NCBI GenBank assembly: GCA_910584235.1
Contig: CAJTZD010000002.1
Span: 6,708 to 70,707, forward strand
DNA: 64,000 nucleotides
Source of the DNA: an uncultured Acetatifactor sp.
GTDB taxonomy: Bacteria > Bacillota > Clostridia > Lachnospirales > Lachnospiraceae
Direction: 5' to 3'
Numbering within the stretch: the first letter of the stretch is position 1; every line of letters begins with the position of its first letter. Positions 8,500 through 17,397 of this stretch are shown in pieces. Below the pieces are notes generated by a model, which saw nothing but the letters and a program-made list of their open reading frames with translations, did not search any database and had not been told where the DNA came from. Made by a program: the position numbers and the translations under genes.

Positions 8500-9316
8500 A
8501 CAGGCATTCCGTTCCTTTCTCCGGGAAATCATCAGTCTGTTTCTGTTCCTCTTCCCTGTCGTACAGGCACTCGATTCCTTTCTCCGCGAAATAGTCCATC
8601 CACTTCTGTTCCGGTCTGATATCCGTCACCACCATGTCGATGTCGGAGAGCCGGCAGATCCGCGAAAACGCCACGTTGCCAAATTTCGTATGGTCTACCG
8701 CCAGGATGCGCTGTCTGGCGGATTTCAGCATGGTGTGCTTGATCTGGGACAGGGCCTCGTGGGCATCCGAGATGCCCCGCTCCAAGTCAATGCCCTTGCA
8801 GGACAGGATCACCTTGTCCGCATGAAAGGAGCTGAGCATATCCGCGGCCCTGGAGCCCACCAGGGTCAGGTAATTTTCCTTAAGCGTGCCGCCGGTACAG
8901 ATGATCTCCCAGCCGCTTACGTCGGAAAGCTCAATCAGCACTTCAATGGAGCTGGTGATCACGGTGAGCCTCTTTTTGCTTTTCAGGGCTTTCACCACCG
9001 CCACTGCCGTGGTGCTGGGATCCACGATGATGTGTTCCCCTTCCTGGACCAGCCCGGCCACCAGAGAGGCGATTTCCTGCTTTGCTTTCATGTTCCGCTT
9101 CTTGCGGACATTGAAAGGCATGTCCATGCCAGTGTTCTCGTTGAGGACCGCGCCGCCGTAGCTTTTGATGGCCAGGCCGTCCCTGTCCAGCTTGTCCAGG
9201 TCCCGTCTGATGGTCTCCTCCGACACTTCAAACAGGGCGCTCAGCTCGCTGACCACCACTTTCCGCTCATTCTGCAGCTTTTCCAAAATCAGGTTTCTGC
9301 GCTCTACCGCCAGCAT
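8486..9316 (-). CDS. DeoR/GlpR family transcriptional regulator
   Basis: 276 residues from the ATG at 9316, chosen because AAGGAG lies nine bases upstream and the N terminus MLAVERRNLILEKLQ is typical of the family. A start seven codons earlier has no ribosome site. The N-terminal helix-turn-helix is VVVSELSALFEVSEETIRRDLDKL, followed by the sugar-phosphate sensor domain with VDPSTTAVAVVKAL, GGTLKENYLTLVG and VDHTKFGNVA. Such proteins usually repress carbohydrate operons and are released by a phosphorylated sugar. No sugar operon is adjacent, so the target is unknown. The C-terminal about 21 residues are a tandem duplicate (EKGIECLYD... EKGTECLYD). Confidence 0.9.
   Translation of the reverse strand: MLAVERRNLILEKLQNERKVVVSELSALFEVSEETIRRDLDKLDRDGLAIKSYGGAVLNENTGMDMPFNVRKKRNMKAKQEIASLVAGLVQEGEHIIVDPSTTAVAVVKALKSKKRLTVITSSIEVLIELSDVSGWEIICTGGTLKENYLTLVGSRAADMLSSFHADKVILSCKGIDLERGISDAHEALSQIKHTMLKSARQRILAVDHTKFGNVAFSRICRLSDIDMVVTDIRPEQKWMDYFAEKGIECLYDREEEQKQTDDFPEKGTECLYDGT
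8494..8604. repeat. 63-bp tandem duplication at the DeoR/parA junction
   Basis: ACAGGCA followed by a block close to TTCCTTTCTCCGCGAAAT occurs at 8500 and again at 8563, an offset of 63 bp. It adds 21 in-frame codons to the regulator and brings its 3' end across the start of parA. Confidence 0.75.
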
Positions 9317-9354
9317 TTGTCCTAGCTCCTTATCCATTATTTCACTGATTTTTT

Positions 9355-9383
9355 ATTTTATCACGTTGCATATCTGGCTGCAA
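9355..9383 (-). promoter_or_regulatory. Sigma-A-like promoter of the DeoR-parA operon
   Basis: Read on the minus strand: TTGCAG (9383-9378), a 17-bp spacer, then TAAAAT (9360-9355), about 40 bp before the regulator ATG. Confidence 0.65.
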
Positions 9384-9504
9384 TACGGAAATGCCGGTTA
9401 CAGCCGCTTTAAGTTCGTAATTCTATCCTACTATGCATAGTGGAATTTAGCAAGTGTTTCCGAACTATAATAGGCAAAATCTTTTATTATTAATACAATT
9501 TTAA

Positions 9505-9534
9505 TTGACAGGGAATGTGCAAAGAAGCTAAAAT
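9505..9534 (+). promoter_or_regulatory. Sigma-A-like promoter of citrate synthase
   Basis: TTGACA at 9505-9510, an 18-bp spacer and TAAAAT at 9529-9534. It is divergent from the DeoR operon promoter, and the 95-bp space between the two could hold a shared operator. Confidence 0.7.
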
Positions 9535-9579
9535 AATAAGGATAGCAATGTGAAATTGAAAGTAAGGAGGAACTGTCTA

Positions 9580-10926
9580 TTGAAGAAAAGCGGAATTGTA
9601 ATGAATGATTATGCACAGTTATGCAAAGCGGCTGACCATCTGGAGCCGGAAATGTTCGATAAGTATGAAGTGCAACGGGGTCTGCGCGACAAGAACGGAA
9701 ACGGCGTAGTGACAGGACTTACCAACATATCGCGCATAGAATCCTTTCAGGTGATAGATGGGGTGAAGACCCCCTGCGAGGGCAGATTGTGGTACCGGGG
9801 ATACGACTGTATCGAGCTGGTGAAAGGCTTTCGGGGCAGGCGCTTCGGCTTCGAGGAAGTGGGGTATCTGCTGCTGTTCGGGCAGCTGCCGGACGAGAAG
9901 CAGCTAAAAGAGTTCAGGGAAATTCTGGTGGCCTGCAGGATCCTGCCCACGAATTTCACCAGGGACGTGATCATGAAAGCGCCCAGCAGCGATATCATGA
10001 ACTCTCTGACCAGGAGCGTGCTGACGCTGGCCTCCTATGACAGGAACTGCAATGACACTTCCATAGAGAATGTGGTGAGCCAGTGTTTCCGGCTGATCAG
10101 TGTGTTCCCTATGCTGGCCGTATACGGGTATCATGCCTACAATCATTATCAGAATGACGAGAGCATGTACATACACCGTCCCTCCAAAAAGCTGTCCACG
10201 GCGGAAAATCTCCTGATGATGCTGCGGCCGGACAAGAAATATACGGAACTGGAGGCAGCGGTGCTGGATACGGCGCTGGTGCTGCATATGGAGCATGGCG
10301 GCGGCAACAACTCCACTTTCACCACCCGCGTGGTGACCTCCTCGGGGTCGGACACCTATTCCGTCATTGCGGCGGCCCTGTCCTCCCTGAAAGGACCTAA
10401 GCACGGCGGCGCCAATATCAAGGTAGTGGAGATGATGCGGGAGATAGAGGCCAATGTGTCCGACTGGGAAGACGAGGACGCAGTCAGAGATTATCTTAAG
10501 AAAATCCTGAACAAGGAAGCCTTTGACGGCAAAGGGCTGATCTACGGTATGGGACACGCGGTCTATTCCCTGTCCGACCCCAGGGCCCAGGTATTCAAGA
10601 GCTTTGTGCACAGTCTGGCTTCTGCCAAAGGCAGGGAAAGGGATTTTGCGCTGTATTCCATGATAGAGCGCCTGGCGCCCCAGGTGATTGCGGAGAAATC
10701 CCGGATTTACAAGGGCGTTAGCGCCAATGTGGACTTCTACAGCGGCTTTGTATACAGTATGCTGGAGATTCCGCTGGAGATGTTCACCCCTATTTTTGCC
10801 ATCGCCAGGATCGTGGGCTGGAGCGCCCACAGGATCGAAGAGCTGATCAACATGGATAAGATCATCCGTCCTGCCTACAAGAGCGTCATGCAGCGGCGGG
10901 AATACGTTGCGTTGGACGACAGATAA
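9580..10926 (+). CDS. Citrate synthase
   Basis: 448 residues from TTG at 9580, which has AAGGAGG nine bases upstream. GTG at 9550 and ATG at 9601 are alternatives. It condenses oxaloacetate and acetyl-CoA to citrate in the cytosol, at the entry of the oxidative TCA branch that feeds 2-oxoglutarate and glutamate synthesis in fermentative Clostridia. Visible family signatures are LLFGQLPDEKQLKEF, catalytic His in LHMEHGGGNNSTFTTRVV, GPKHGGAN with the second His, GMGHAVYSLSDPRAQ with the third, and NVDFYSGFVYSMLEIP near the end. The long N-terminal extension is of the Gram-positive type. It is monocistronic with its own promoter. Confidence 0.93.
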   Translation: MKKSGIVMNDYAQLCKAADHLEPEMFDKYEVQRGLRDKNGNGVVTGLTNISRIESFQVIDGVKTPCEGRLWYRGYDCIELVKGFRGRRFGFEEVGYLLLFGQLPDEKQLKEFREILVACRILPTNFTRDVIMKAPSSDIMNSLTRSVLTLASYDRNCNDTSIENVVSQCFRLISVFPMLAVYGYHAYNHYQNDESMYIHRPSKKLSTAENLLMMLRPDKKYTELEAAVLDTALVLHMEHGGGNNSTFTTRVVTSSGSDTYSVIAAALSSLKGPKHGGANIKVVEMMREIEANVSDWEDEDAVRDYLKKILNKEAFDGKGLIYGMGHAVYSLSDPRAQVFKSFVHSLASAKGRERDFALYSMIERLAPQVIAEKSRIYKGVSANVDFYSGFVYSMLEIPLEMFTPIFAIARIVGWSAHRIEELINMDKIIRPAYKSVMQRREYVALDDR

Positions 10927-10977
10927 TTTTGCAAAAAACCGGAAAGAAAACGGCGCAGGAAAAATACGGTTGCATGC

Positions 10978-11006
10978 TTGTGGATTTATCGATTGCATGT
11001 TAAAAT
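10978..11006 (+). promoter_or_regulatory. Sigma-A-like promoter of the transglutaminase-like gene
   Basis: TTGTGG at 10978-10983, a 17-bp spacer and TAAAAT at 11001-11006. The next bases read GTTGACACAGAAGAG. The same run of bases directly follows the -10 of the deoB promoter. Confidence 0.5.
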
Positions 11007-11031
11007 GTTGACACAGAAGAGAATAGAATTG

Positions 11032-12672
11032 ATGAAGCCGCGTGGCGGCAGAATGTGTGGAGACATGAAAGTATTAAAGGGTATCTTCTTTTTTATCATG
11101 GGGCTGATTGCGGCGGGCTGTGCGGTGATCCTGATCTGCGCGCTGAATCCCTCTCTGACAGCAATGCTGGCAGAGAGGGTAGAGAGCATAAATGCCGCGC
11201 AGTCCGGACAGAACGGAGGTCTGGGCGGACTGTTTCAGGACGGGGAGAGACAACCGGATGCGGGGATGTCTGATACCGGCCAGCCGGGAATCAATTCGGA
11301 CTGGCTGGAGGGGCAAAGCGGCTATGAACAGCCGGAGGGCACTCCCGTAGAGATACCGGATTCCGTGAGCGGCCGCATGGGCTATGAGCCCGTGCAGGAG
11401 GAGGCACAGGAGATAGACGATGCCGAGGCAGACGATCTGTCCGAGACTGAAACCCTGGGGGACACAGGCAGTAATCTGACCTTTGACGCCGAGAGCTATC
11501 CCTATTATGCTATGCTGGAGCCGGATATGCAGCAGATATACAGCCAGATTTATGCAAATGCCATGAGTCTGACTGCCTCTTTTACACCTGTGACTCCTGT
11601 GTCCGTGAGTCAGGTGAAGACCGTGTTCGAGGCGGTGTACAATGATCATCCGGAGCTTTTCTGGCTGGATACGGGATATTCCTGCAAATATCTCAGGAGC
11701 GGCAGATGCGCGGAGATCACCTTGAAGTTCAACGAGACGGCAGACAATCTGGAGGAGGCCGGTGTGGCTTTCCGGGAGGCCGCGGGAGGCATCACAGCCC
11801 ATGCCCAGACCCTTGAGAACGCATTTGAGAAAGAAAAATATGTTCATGACGCGCTGATGGAGCTGGCGGAGTATGACCTGGCTGCCCCCATGAACCAGAG
11901 CGCCTACAGCGCGCTGGTGGGAGGCAGGAGCGTCTGCGCCGGGTATGCCAGGGCCTTTCAGTATATGATGCAGCAATTGGGCATTCCGTGCTATTACTGT
12001 ACCGGATATGCCGGGGAAGACCATGCCTGGAATATCGTGAAGCTGGACGGGGCTTATTACAATGTAGACGTTACCTGGGACGACACCGAAGATTCAAACT
12101 ATAATTATTTCAACAAGTCGGACAGTGAATATGCATCAACCCACAGGCGAACCGGACTGTCGGTGTATCTGCCGGCCTGTGAGGGCGGCGGGACGGAACC
12201 GGCGCCGGAGGGCACGGCAGGCGGGGAGGAGAATGCCTCTGACGTTACGGATACCGGTGCTGCCGATATCTCCGGCCTGATCAATCCCAATCCCATCAAG
12301 CCCATGGAGTGGCAGAGCAAGGTGGTGATCGACCCCGTGCCGCCCCAGCCAACGGCGGAGGAGAGGATGCAGGAGAACCTGAACAAGGCGGGCATCACCG
12401 AAGACCAGGTGCGGGATACCATGCAGGAATATTATGAGGACTGCGAAAAACTGTTAAAAGGCGTGGGAAAAGGAGACCGTCAATTTGTGACCGTGATTCC
12501 GGAAAGCCTGTGGAGTTCTGTGGAGCGGGCTTATAATAACGGCGATTACCGGAAAGGATACGCGGAGAAAGCGCTGAAAGACATGGGGGCTACGGACTTC
12601 GTAATCCAGCTCCAGGTGGAGAGACTGGGCGGCGGTTATTACCGAATTTATCATAATGTATATACGGAGTAA
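11032..12672 (+). CDS. Membrane-anchored transglutaminase-like protein
   Basis: About 546 residues. The start is uncertain between 11032 and 11065, because no clear ribosome site exists and upstream codons would fall in the promoter. An N-terminal hydrophobic helix (VLKGIFFFIMGLIAAGCAVILICAL) anchors or exports it. A long acidic Gly/Gln/Glu linker follows. The transglutaminase-like core has the catalytic triad in GRSVCAGYARAFQYMM (Cys), EDHAWNIVKLDG (His) and YYNVDVTWDD (Asp). Such domains in Clostridia act as secreted proteases or crosslinking enzymes and often sit beside cell-wall genes. The C-terminal region (after about residue 410) is unrecognised. A shorter lipoprotein paralogue lies at 21496-22737. 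Confidence 0.8.
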   Translation: MKPRGGRMCGDMKVLKGIFFFIMGLIAAGCAVILICALNPSLTAMLAERVESINAAQSGQNGGLGGLFQDGERQPDAGMSDTGQPGINSDWLEGQSGYEQPEGTPVEIPDSVSGRMGYEPVQEEAQEIDDAEADDLSETETLGDTGSNLTFDAESYPYYAMLEPDMQQIYSQIYANAMSLTASFTPVTPVSVSQVKTVFEAVYNDHPELFWLDTGYSCKYLRSGRCAEITLKFNETADNLEEAGVAFREAAGGITAHAQTLENAFEKEKYVHDALMELAEYDLAAPMNQSAYSALVGGRSVCAGYARAFQYMMQQLGIPCYYCTGYAGEDHAWNIVKLDGAYYNVDVTWDDTEDSNYNYFNKSDSEYASTHRRTGLSVYLPACEGGGTEPAPEGTAGGEENASDVTDTGAADISGLINPNPIKPMEWQSKVVIDPVPPQPTAEERMQENLNKAGITEDQVRDTMQEYYEDCEKLLKGVGKGDRQFVTVIPESLWSSVERAYNNGDYRKGYAEKALKDMGATDFVIQLQVERLGGGYYRIYHNVYTE

Positions 12673-12697
12673 ACCGGGTGCAACCATCCCGGATAAA

Positions 12698-12729
12698 ACA
12701 GCCAAACCGAAAGGGGCGGCTGTTTTTTT
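12698..12729 (+). terminator. Rho-independent terminator
   Basis: ACAGCC (12698-12703) pairs with GGCTGT (12718-12723) and is followed by a run of seven T. It ends the transglutaminase-like transcript just before the spoIIIA operon. Confidence 0.75.
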
Positions 12730-12742
12730 CGTGAAAGGAGAG

Positions 12743-12770
12743 GAATATCCTGGCTCTTTTTTCATATATT
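12743..12770 (+). promoter_or_regulatory. Putative sigma-E promoter of spoIIIA operon
   Basis: GAATATC (12743-12749), a 13-bp spacer and CATATATT (12763-12770) resemble the sigma-E pattern (ATATT-like -35 and CATACAAT-like -10). The geometry equals that of the better match before spoIIIAH. Transcription would start at the edge of the ribosome site, giving a very short leader. Confidence 0.5.
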
Positions 12771-12790
12771 GGAAAAAGGAGGACAGGTCA

Positions 12791-13708
12791 ATGGAGAATT
12801 CGATTCTGCAGCTGTTCCCGTCCGGCAGCCGGGCTCTGTGGCAGAGCGTGGCAAAGGAGCAGGCAGGCATTCAGGAAATCCGCCTGCGGACGGGGAAGCC
12901 AGTTATCATACATAGAAAAGGAAAGGAACTTTTTCTGACAGATCAGGGCAGGCTTTCGGGAGATCCGGCAGAGGGGCATCTGGCCACGGGGCGTGAGCTG
13001 TCGGAGATGCTGGAGCATATCTGCCACTATTCCCCTTATGCCTTTGAGGAAGAACTGCGGCAGGGCTTCCTCACCGTGGCGGGCGGACACCGGGTGGGCG
13101 TGGCAGGACAAGCCGTAATGGAGGCGGACGGCAGAGTCAGGACATTTAAAAATATTTCCTATTTGAATATCAGAGTGTCCCATCAGGTAAAAGGAGCGGC
13201 GGACAAAGTGCTCTCCGACATGTATCGGGAGGGAGGGCTGCGAAGCGCGTTGATCATCTCGCCGCCGGGCTGCGGCAAGACCACGCTGCTGCGGGATCTG
13301 ATACGGCAGATTTCGGACGGTAATGCCTATGGCCCGGGAATGACAGTGGGGGTGGTGGATGAGCGCTCCGAGTTGGCGGGGTCTTTTCAGGGAAAAGCCC
13401 AGAACGATATGGGCATGCGCACGGATGTGCTGGACGGATGCCCTAAGGAGATCGGGATGCTGCTCCTTTTGCGGGCCATGTCGCCCCAGGTCATAGCCAT
13501 TGACGAGCTGGGCAGTGAGGGAGAATTGAAAGCTCTGGGACAGGCGGCTGCCTGCGGCTGCCGGATCCTTGCCACGGTGCACGGGGAGGACAGGCGGGAT
13601 GTGGAGCGGAGGTTCGGGCTGGAGGCCGCTTTCTGGGAGAGGCTGTTTGAAGTGTTTTTTGTACTGGGAAAGCATTTTTCCGCTTTGACTTGCACCGATT
13701 GTACTTGA
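12791..13708 (+). CDS. spoIIIAA: Stage III sporulation ATPase SpoIIIAA
   Basis: 305 residues from the ATG at 12791, which follows AAAAAGGAGGACAGG. It is a secretion-type AAA+ ATPase resembling PilT/GspE. Walker A is SPPGCGKTTLLRDLI near residue 155, with Walker B-like VIAIDELGSEGEL and ATVHGE later. In Bacillus, SpoIIIAA powers the channel built by SpoIIIAA-AH and SpoIIQ that connects mother cell and forespore and keeps sigma-G active. It is made in the mother cell under sigma-E. It is the first of eight collinear genes here. Confidence 0.95.
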   Translation: MENSILQLFPSGSRALWQSVAKEQAGIQEIRLRTGKPVIIHRKGKELFLTDQGRLSGDPAEGHLATGRELSEMLEHICHYSPYAFEEELRQGFLTVAGGHRVGVAGQAVMEADGRVRTFKNISYLNIRVSHQVKGAADKVLSDMYREGGLRSALIISPPGCGKTTLLRDLIRQISDGNAYGPGMTVGVVDERSELAGSFQGKAQNDMGMRTDVLDGCPKEIGMLLLLRAMSPQVIAIDELGSEGELKALGQAAACGCRILATVHGEDRRDVERRFGLEAAFWERLFEVFFVLGKHFSALTCTDCT

Positions 13709-13777
13709 TACCGGAAATTGTTTTCCGGTGTATGTGCCGCGAAGCGGCAGGTTTGAAAGTGAGAAAGGCGTGGGAGT

Positions 13778-14296
13778 ATGGTCAGAATCGTCGGCATGTG
13801 CATGATTTTTACAGGGTGTCTGGGACTGGGGCTGTGGTATCGATATCAGTTCGGGGCAAGGATAAAGGCACTGCGCGTTCTGGAGCATATTCTGGAGCTT
13901 CTTGCCAGCGAGGTGCGTTATGGGAGAGCAGCGCTGCCGGAGTGCTGCAGCCATATCGCGGGAGGGCTTTCGGAGGATTTCCGGGCGGCCTTTCTGGAAG
14001 TGGGGCGCCGGATGGAGGAGAACCTGGGAGCTTCTTTCGGGGAAGTCTTCGGAGAGGAAATGGAAAAGGTGCTGGAACGTTTACCTTTATCTTCGGAGGA
14101 TCGGGCTCATTTCCTGGGGTTCGCTGCCCGGACGGGATATTCGGACAGTCAGATGCAGATGCGGGAGATAGAGCAAAGCAGGGAGCTTTTGAGAGATACC
14201 AGAAAGAAGCTGGAGACGGAGAACGCGGAAAAGTGCAGGATGGCAGTGGGGCTGGGGGCCATGGGGGGACTGTTGGTGATATTGGTGCTCTGGTAA
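13778..14296 (+). CDS. spoIIIAB: Stage III sporulation protein AB
   Basis: 172 residues, the usual length. An N-terminal hydrophobic helix (IVGMCMIFTGCLGLGLWY) is followed by an alpha-helical cytoplasmic region with RVLEHILELLASEVRYGRAALPE and ends in a second hydrophobic helix (GLGAMGGLLVILVLW). The two-helix layout resembles GspF-type inner-membrane platform proteins. It lies 69 bp after spoIIIAA in the channel operon and is expected to anchor the ATPase at the mother-cell side of the outer forespore membrane. Confidence 0.93.
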   Translation: MVRIVGMCMIFTGCLGLGLWYRYQFGARIKALRVLEHILELLASEVRYGRAALPECCSHIAGGLSEDFRAAFLEVGRRMEENLGASFGEVFGEEMEKVLERLPLSSEDRAHFLGFAARTGYSDSQMQMREIEQSRELLRDTRKKLETENAEKCRMAVGLGAMGGLLVILVLW

Positions 14297-14331
14297 TATT
14301 TTGGACGGTATGTTTGGAAGAGTGAGGGACT

Positions 14332-14526
14332 ATGGGAATAAGTCTGATATTTAAGATAGCGGCAGTGGGAATATTAGTGACCATATTGAGTCAGATTCTG
14401 AAACACAGCGGCAGGGAAGAGCATGCCTTTCTGATCAGCCTGGCCGGACTGATTCTGGTCCTGACGTGGATCGTGCCATATATTTATGATCTGTTCCAGA
14501 CAATCCAGACACTGTTCGCTCTGTAG
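14332..14526 (+). CDS. spoIIIAC: Stage III sporulation protein AC
   Basis: 64 residues with two hydrophobic helices (ISLIFKIAAVGILVTILSQIL and AFLISLAGLILVLTWIV) joined by KHSGREEH, the family hallmark. Small integral membrane subunit of the SpoIIIA channel, related to SpoIIIAD. Ribosome site GAGGG precedes the ATG. Position third in the operon agrees with the standard order. Confidence 0.94.
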   Translation: MGISLIFKIAAVGILVTILSQILKHSGREEHAFLISLAGLILVLTWIVPYIYDLFQTIQTLFAL

Positions 14527-14580
14527 GCATGGGAGCGGGAAAGCTTTTTTAGACTGGAAAATACCGGGCGGCAGGGAGGG

Positions 14581-14973
14581 ATGAACTTGACAGAGCTTGT
14601 AAAGATAGGGTTTCTTGGAATAGCGGGCGTTTTGCTGGCAGTGCAGTTTCGGGGGAGCAAACCCGAGTATGCCACTTACATCGGACTTGCCGTGAGCATT
14701 ATCATTTTCGGCTTTTCCGTGGGACAGATCGGAACCATCATAGGACAGTTCATGAAGATCAAATCCTATCTGGGCGGATCGGAGGGGTATCTGTCCATTC
14801 TGTTTAAAGTAATCGGAATTACGTATATATGTGAATTCAGCTCCGATATCTGCAGAGATGCCGGATATGGAGCCGTGGCGGGACAGATTGAGGTGCTGGG
14901 GAAGCTGACGGTGATGTTCGCGGGCCTGCCCATCCTCTTTGCTGTGATTGAACAGATTCAGAGCTTCCTGTGA
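14581..14973 (+). CDS. spoIIIAD: Stage III sporulation protein AD
   Basis: 130 residues with several hydrophobic helices, the usual length for SpoIIIAD. The C-terminal half repeats the SpoIIIAC pattern (ITYICEFSSDICRDAGYGAVAGQIEVLGK, then a final helix). ATG at 14581 is immediately after GGGAGGG. A TTG at 14587 would give better spacing and would shorten the protein by two residues. Membrane component of the channel, between spoIIIAC and spoIIIAE. Confidence 0.94.
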   Translation: MNLTELVKIGFLGIAGVLLAVQFRGSKPEYATYIGLAVSIIIFGFSVGQIGTIIGQFMKIKSYLGGSEGYLSILFKVIGITYICEFSSDICRDAGYGAVAGQIEVLGKLTVMFAGLPILFAVIEQIQSFL

Positions 14974-14991
14974 CAGGCAAAGGAGAGGCAT

Positions 14992-16038
14992 ATGGAAATG
15001 GATTTGAACCTGGTCTGGCAGAACTATGGACTGGACCAGCTGCAGGAGGGGATACTGCGCCTGTTTCCGGAGAGAAAGCTTGATCTGGAGCAGTTGATGG
15101 GACAGGTGATGTCCGGAGATGTGTTTGGCGCACTAGCCTCTCTGTTCCGTGACGGCATCACGGATTTCTTTGTTCAGCTTGGAGGGATGCGGAATGTGTT
15201 CGTATGGCTGCTGGTTTTGGGAATCGTATCGGCGCTGATGACGCGTTTTGTGGAAATATTCGACAGGCGGCAGGTGGCGGATCTGGGCTTTTATTTTATG
15301 TACCTGCTTTTTACGGCGGTATTGCTGAAATGTTTTTCCCAGGCAGCGGACATTGTCAGGCAGACACTGGAAAATATTATCCTGTTCGTAAAGCTTTTGG
15401 TGCCGGCTTATCTGCTTACCGTGGGCATCTCTACCGGATCGGCCACCGCGGGAGCGGCTTATCAGATAATGCTTTTTGTGGTATATGGGGTGGAGTACAT
15501 TCTGGCGCACGGACTGATTCCTTTGATCTACAGCTATAGCATGCTGTCCGTGGTGAACGGCATCTGGGCGGAGGAAAAGCTTTCTTTTCTCATTGATCTA
15601 TTGGGAAAAGCCGTGGGATGGGTGCTGAAAGGGGCTCTGGGGGCGGTGACCGGCATCGGGCTGTTCCAGCGGCTGATTACGCCGGTGATGGACTTCGCCA
15701 GAAATTCCGTGCTGCAGAAAGTGATTTCGGCCATACCGGGGGTGGGTAATACGGCAGGGGGCGTGGTGGATTTAATGGTGGGCTCTGCCATGGTCATCCG
15801 CAACAGCGTGGGCGTGGTACTGCTTCTCTTGCTTTTATTGCTGTGTGCGGTTCCCTTTCTGCGGATTGCAGTGACTGCCATGCTGTTGAAATGCGCGGCG
15901 GCTTTCATGGGCATTGTCAGCGACAGGCGGATCACGTCCTGCGTGAACCGGATCGGGGACGCGTGCCTGCTGCTTTTGCGCACTGCCGGGACAGCAATGC
16001 TTTTGTTTTTAGTCGCTATTGCGTTAGCTTCTATATAG
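14992..16038 (+). CDS. spoIIIAE: Stage III sporulation protein AE
   Basis: 348 residues, a polytopic membrane protein with about seven helices and the conserved central region GISTGSATAGAAYQIMLFVVYGVEYILAHGLIPLIYSYSMLSVVNG (key blocks only). It is shorter at the N terminus than the Bacillus protein and lacks its cleavable signal peptide. The start is fixed by AAAGGAGAGGC 18 bases after spoIIIAD. It is the largest membrane subunit of the channel. Confidence 0.94.
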   Translation: MEMDLNLVWQNYGLDQLQEGILRLFPERKLDLEQLMGQVMSGDVFGALASLFRDGITDFFVQLGGMRNVFVWLLVLGIVSALMTRFVEIFDRRQVADLGFYFMYLLFTAVLLKCFSQAADIVRQTLENIILFVKLLVPAYLLTVGISTGSATAGAAYQIMLFVVYGVEYILAHGLIPLIYSYSMLSVVNGIWAEEKLSFLIDLLGKAVGWVLKGALGAVTGIGLFQRLITPVMDFARNSVLQKVISAIPGVGNTAGGVVDLMVGSAMVIRNSVGVVLLLLLLLLCAVPFLRIAVTAMLLKCAAAFMGIVSDRRITSCVNRIGDACLLLLRTAGTAMLLFLVAIALASI

Positions 16039-16047
16039 GGAGGGAAA

Positions 16048-16560
16048 ATGGGAAATTCATTATTTCAGAGCATCTGCCGCATTGGGATATTTATGATATG
16101 CGCCCAGGCCGTGGTGCATTTCAGGCCTAAGGAGGCTTATGAGAAATATTTAAAGCTCCTGGTCAGTGTTATGGTGCTGATACAGGTGTTTCTGCCTATA
16201 GGGAGCTTCTTTTTGGGGGATGGCAGTCAGGATGTGGCTGATGCCCTGGAGAGACTGGGGCGGGAATTGGAGCAGAGCATGCAGGAGGCATCAGAGAAAG
16301 CCGATGCCGCGGACCGGATCCTGGAGGAGATGACGCTGGAGGAAGTTCTTAGGCGCATGGAGGAAAGCGGACAGGGTTCCGAAAGCCGGGAGACATCGGA
16401 GGATGGCCTCAGGGACGCCGGGGGCGAAAGTGAAGAGGAATATGTGGGGAAAAGCGAGGGAAGCGTTTCCGGGATTGTAGAACCGGTGACCATAGAACCG
16501 GTGGTCATAGAGCCGGTGAGAGCGCCTCGCGGCGACGATGAGGAAAGGAAAGAACATTGA
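16048..16560 (+). CDS. spoIIIAF: Stage III sporulation protein AF
   Basis: 170 residues. Two N-terminal hydrophobic helices (SICRIGIFMICAQAVVHF and YLKLLVSVMVLIQVFLPIGSFF) with the typical RPKEAYEKYLKLL between them, then a soluble acidic tail with little conservation and EPVTIEPVVIEPV repeats at the C terminus. In Bacillus the soluble part has a ring-building fold like SpoIIIAG. The tail here is degenerate and shorter. Confidence 0.88.
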   Translation: MGNSLFQSICRIGIFMICAQAVVHFRPKEAYEKYLKLLVSVMVLIQVFLPIGSFFLGDGSQDVADALERLGRELEQSMQEASEKADAADRILEEMTLEEVLRRMEESGQGSESRETSEDGLRDAGGESEEEYVGKSEGSVSGIVEPVTIEPVVIEPVRAPRGDDEERKEH

Positions 16561-16719
16561 CGGGACGGCATTTATCTCCGGGCGGACACTGCAGTGCGGG
16601 TGTATCGGGCGCTGTCAGGAAAGCAGCTATCGCAATATAGGAAACTATAAAGGGAGCCGGAAGCGGCGGGAAACCAAAAACAACAAAAAGGCGGAAACGG
16701 AGGAAAGGCAGGGGCAGAC

Positions 16720-17397
16720 ATGGGCAGGGACTGGAAACAGTGGGCAGCCGGGAAAGGCATGCAGAAATGGTTTCGCAGAGACAACTTTATCATTCTCGTG
16801 TTGACGGGAATTCTGCTGGTAATCATAGCGCTTCCCACAAAGGAGTCGCAGGAACAGGGAGGCGGTTCTTTCGGAAATGCGGAAAACCAGACAAAAAGCG
16901 GCGTAAAAACAGATGAACAAAGCACCCCGGAATACGCCTCCGACACAGCGGATGGCAATGGGGACCCGGACGCACTCTATGCCGCCGAACTGGAAGAACG
17001 TCTGACCCAGGCACTCTCCCGGATGGCGGGGGTAGGGGAGGTACAGGTCATGATTACGCTGAAATCCTCCAGCGAGCTGGTAGTGGAGAAAGAGCAGCCT
17101 GTGCGCCGCAGTTCCACAAACGAAAGCGACGGGGCAGGGGGAAGCCGCACTGTCAGCGAGGTCACATCGGAGGAAAGCGTGGTGTACCGTTCGGATGGAA
17201 GCCGGAACGAACCCTATGTAGTGAAGACGCTGTCTCCGCAGATCGAGGGCGTGCTGGTCATCGCTCAGGGGGCCGGAAACGGCACAGTGAGTCGTACCAT
17301 TGTGGAAATCGCCCAGGCCCTGTTCGGCGTGGAGGCCCATAAGGTAAAGGTGGTGCGGATGGAGGAGGCGCCTGCCCTGCCGGAGCAGGCGCCCTGA
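16720..17397 (+). CDS. spoIIIAG: Stage III sporulation protein AG
   Basis: 225 residues. One N-terminal transmembrane helix (NFIILVLTGILLVIIAL), a low-complexity linker, then the ring-building domain: ERLTQALSRMAGVGEVQVMITLKSS, a loop with VVYRSDGSRNEPYV, and IEGVLVIAQGAGNGTVSRTIVEIAQALFGVEAHKVKV split over the two strands. In Bacillus this protein forms a large ring in the intermembrane space. The 159-bp gap after spoIIIAF is the widest inside the AA-AG group and shows no gene of its own. Confidence 0.94.
   Translation: MGRDWKQWAAGKGMQKWFRRDNFIILVLTGILLVIIALPTKESQEQGGGSFGNAENQTKSGVKTDEQSTPEYASDTADGNGDPDALYAAELEERLTQALSRMAGVGEVQVMITLKSSSELVVEKEQPVRRSSTNESDGAGGSRTVSEVTSEESVVYRSDGSRNEPYVVKTLSPQIEGVLVIAQGAGNGTVSRTIVEIAQALFGVEAHKVKVVRMEEAPALPEQAP

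Noticed and set aside
16538..16804. Extra gene between spoIIIAF and spoIIIAG
   Set aside because: Overlaps both conserved genes in another frame and has no known features.
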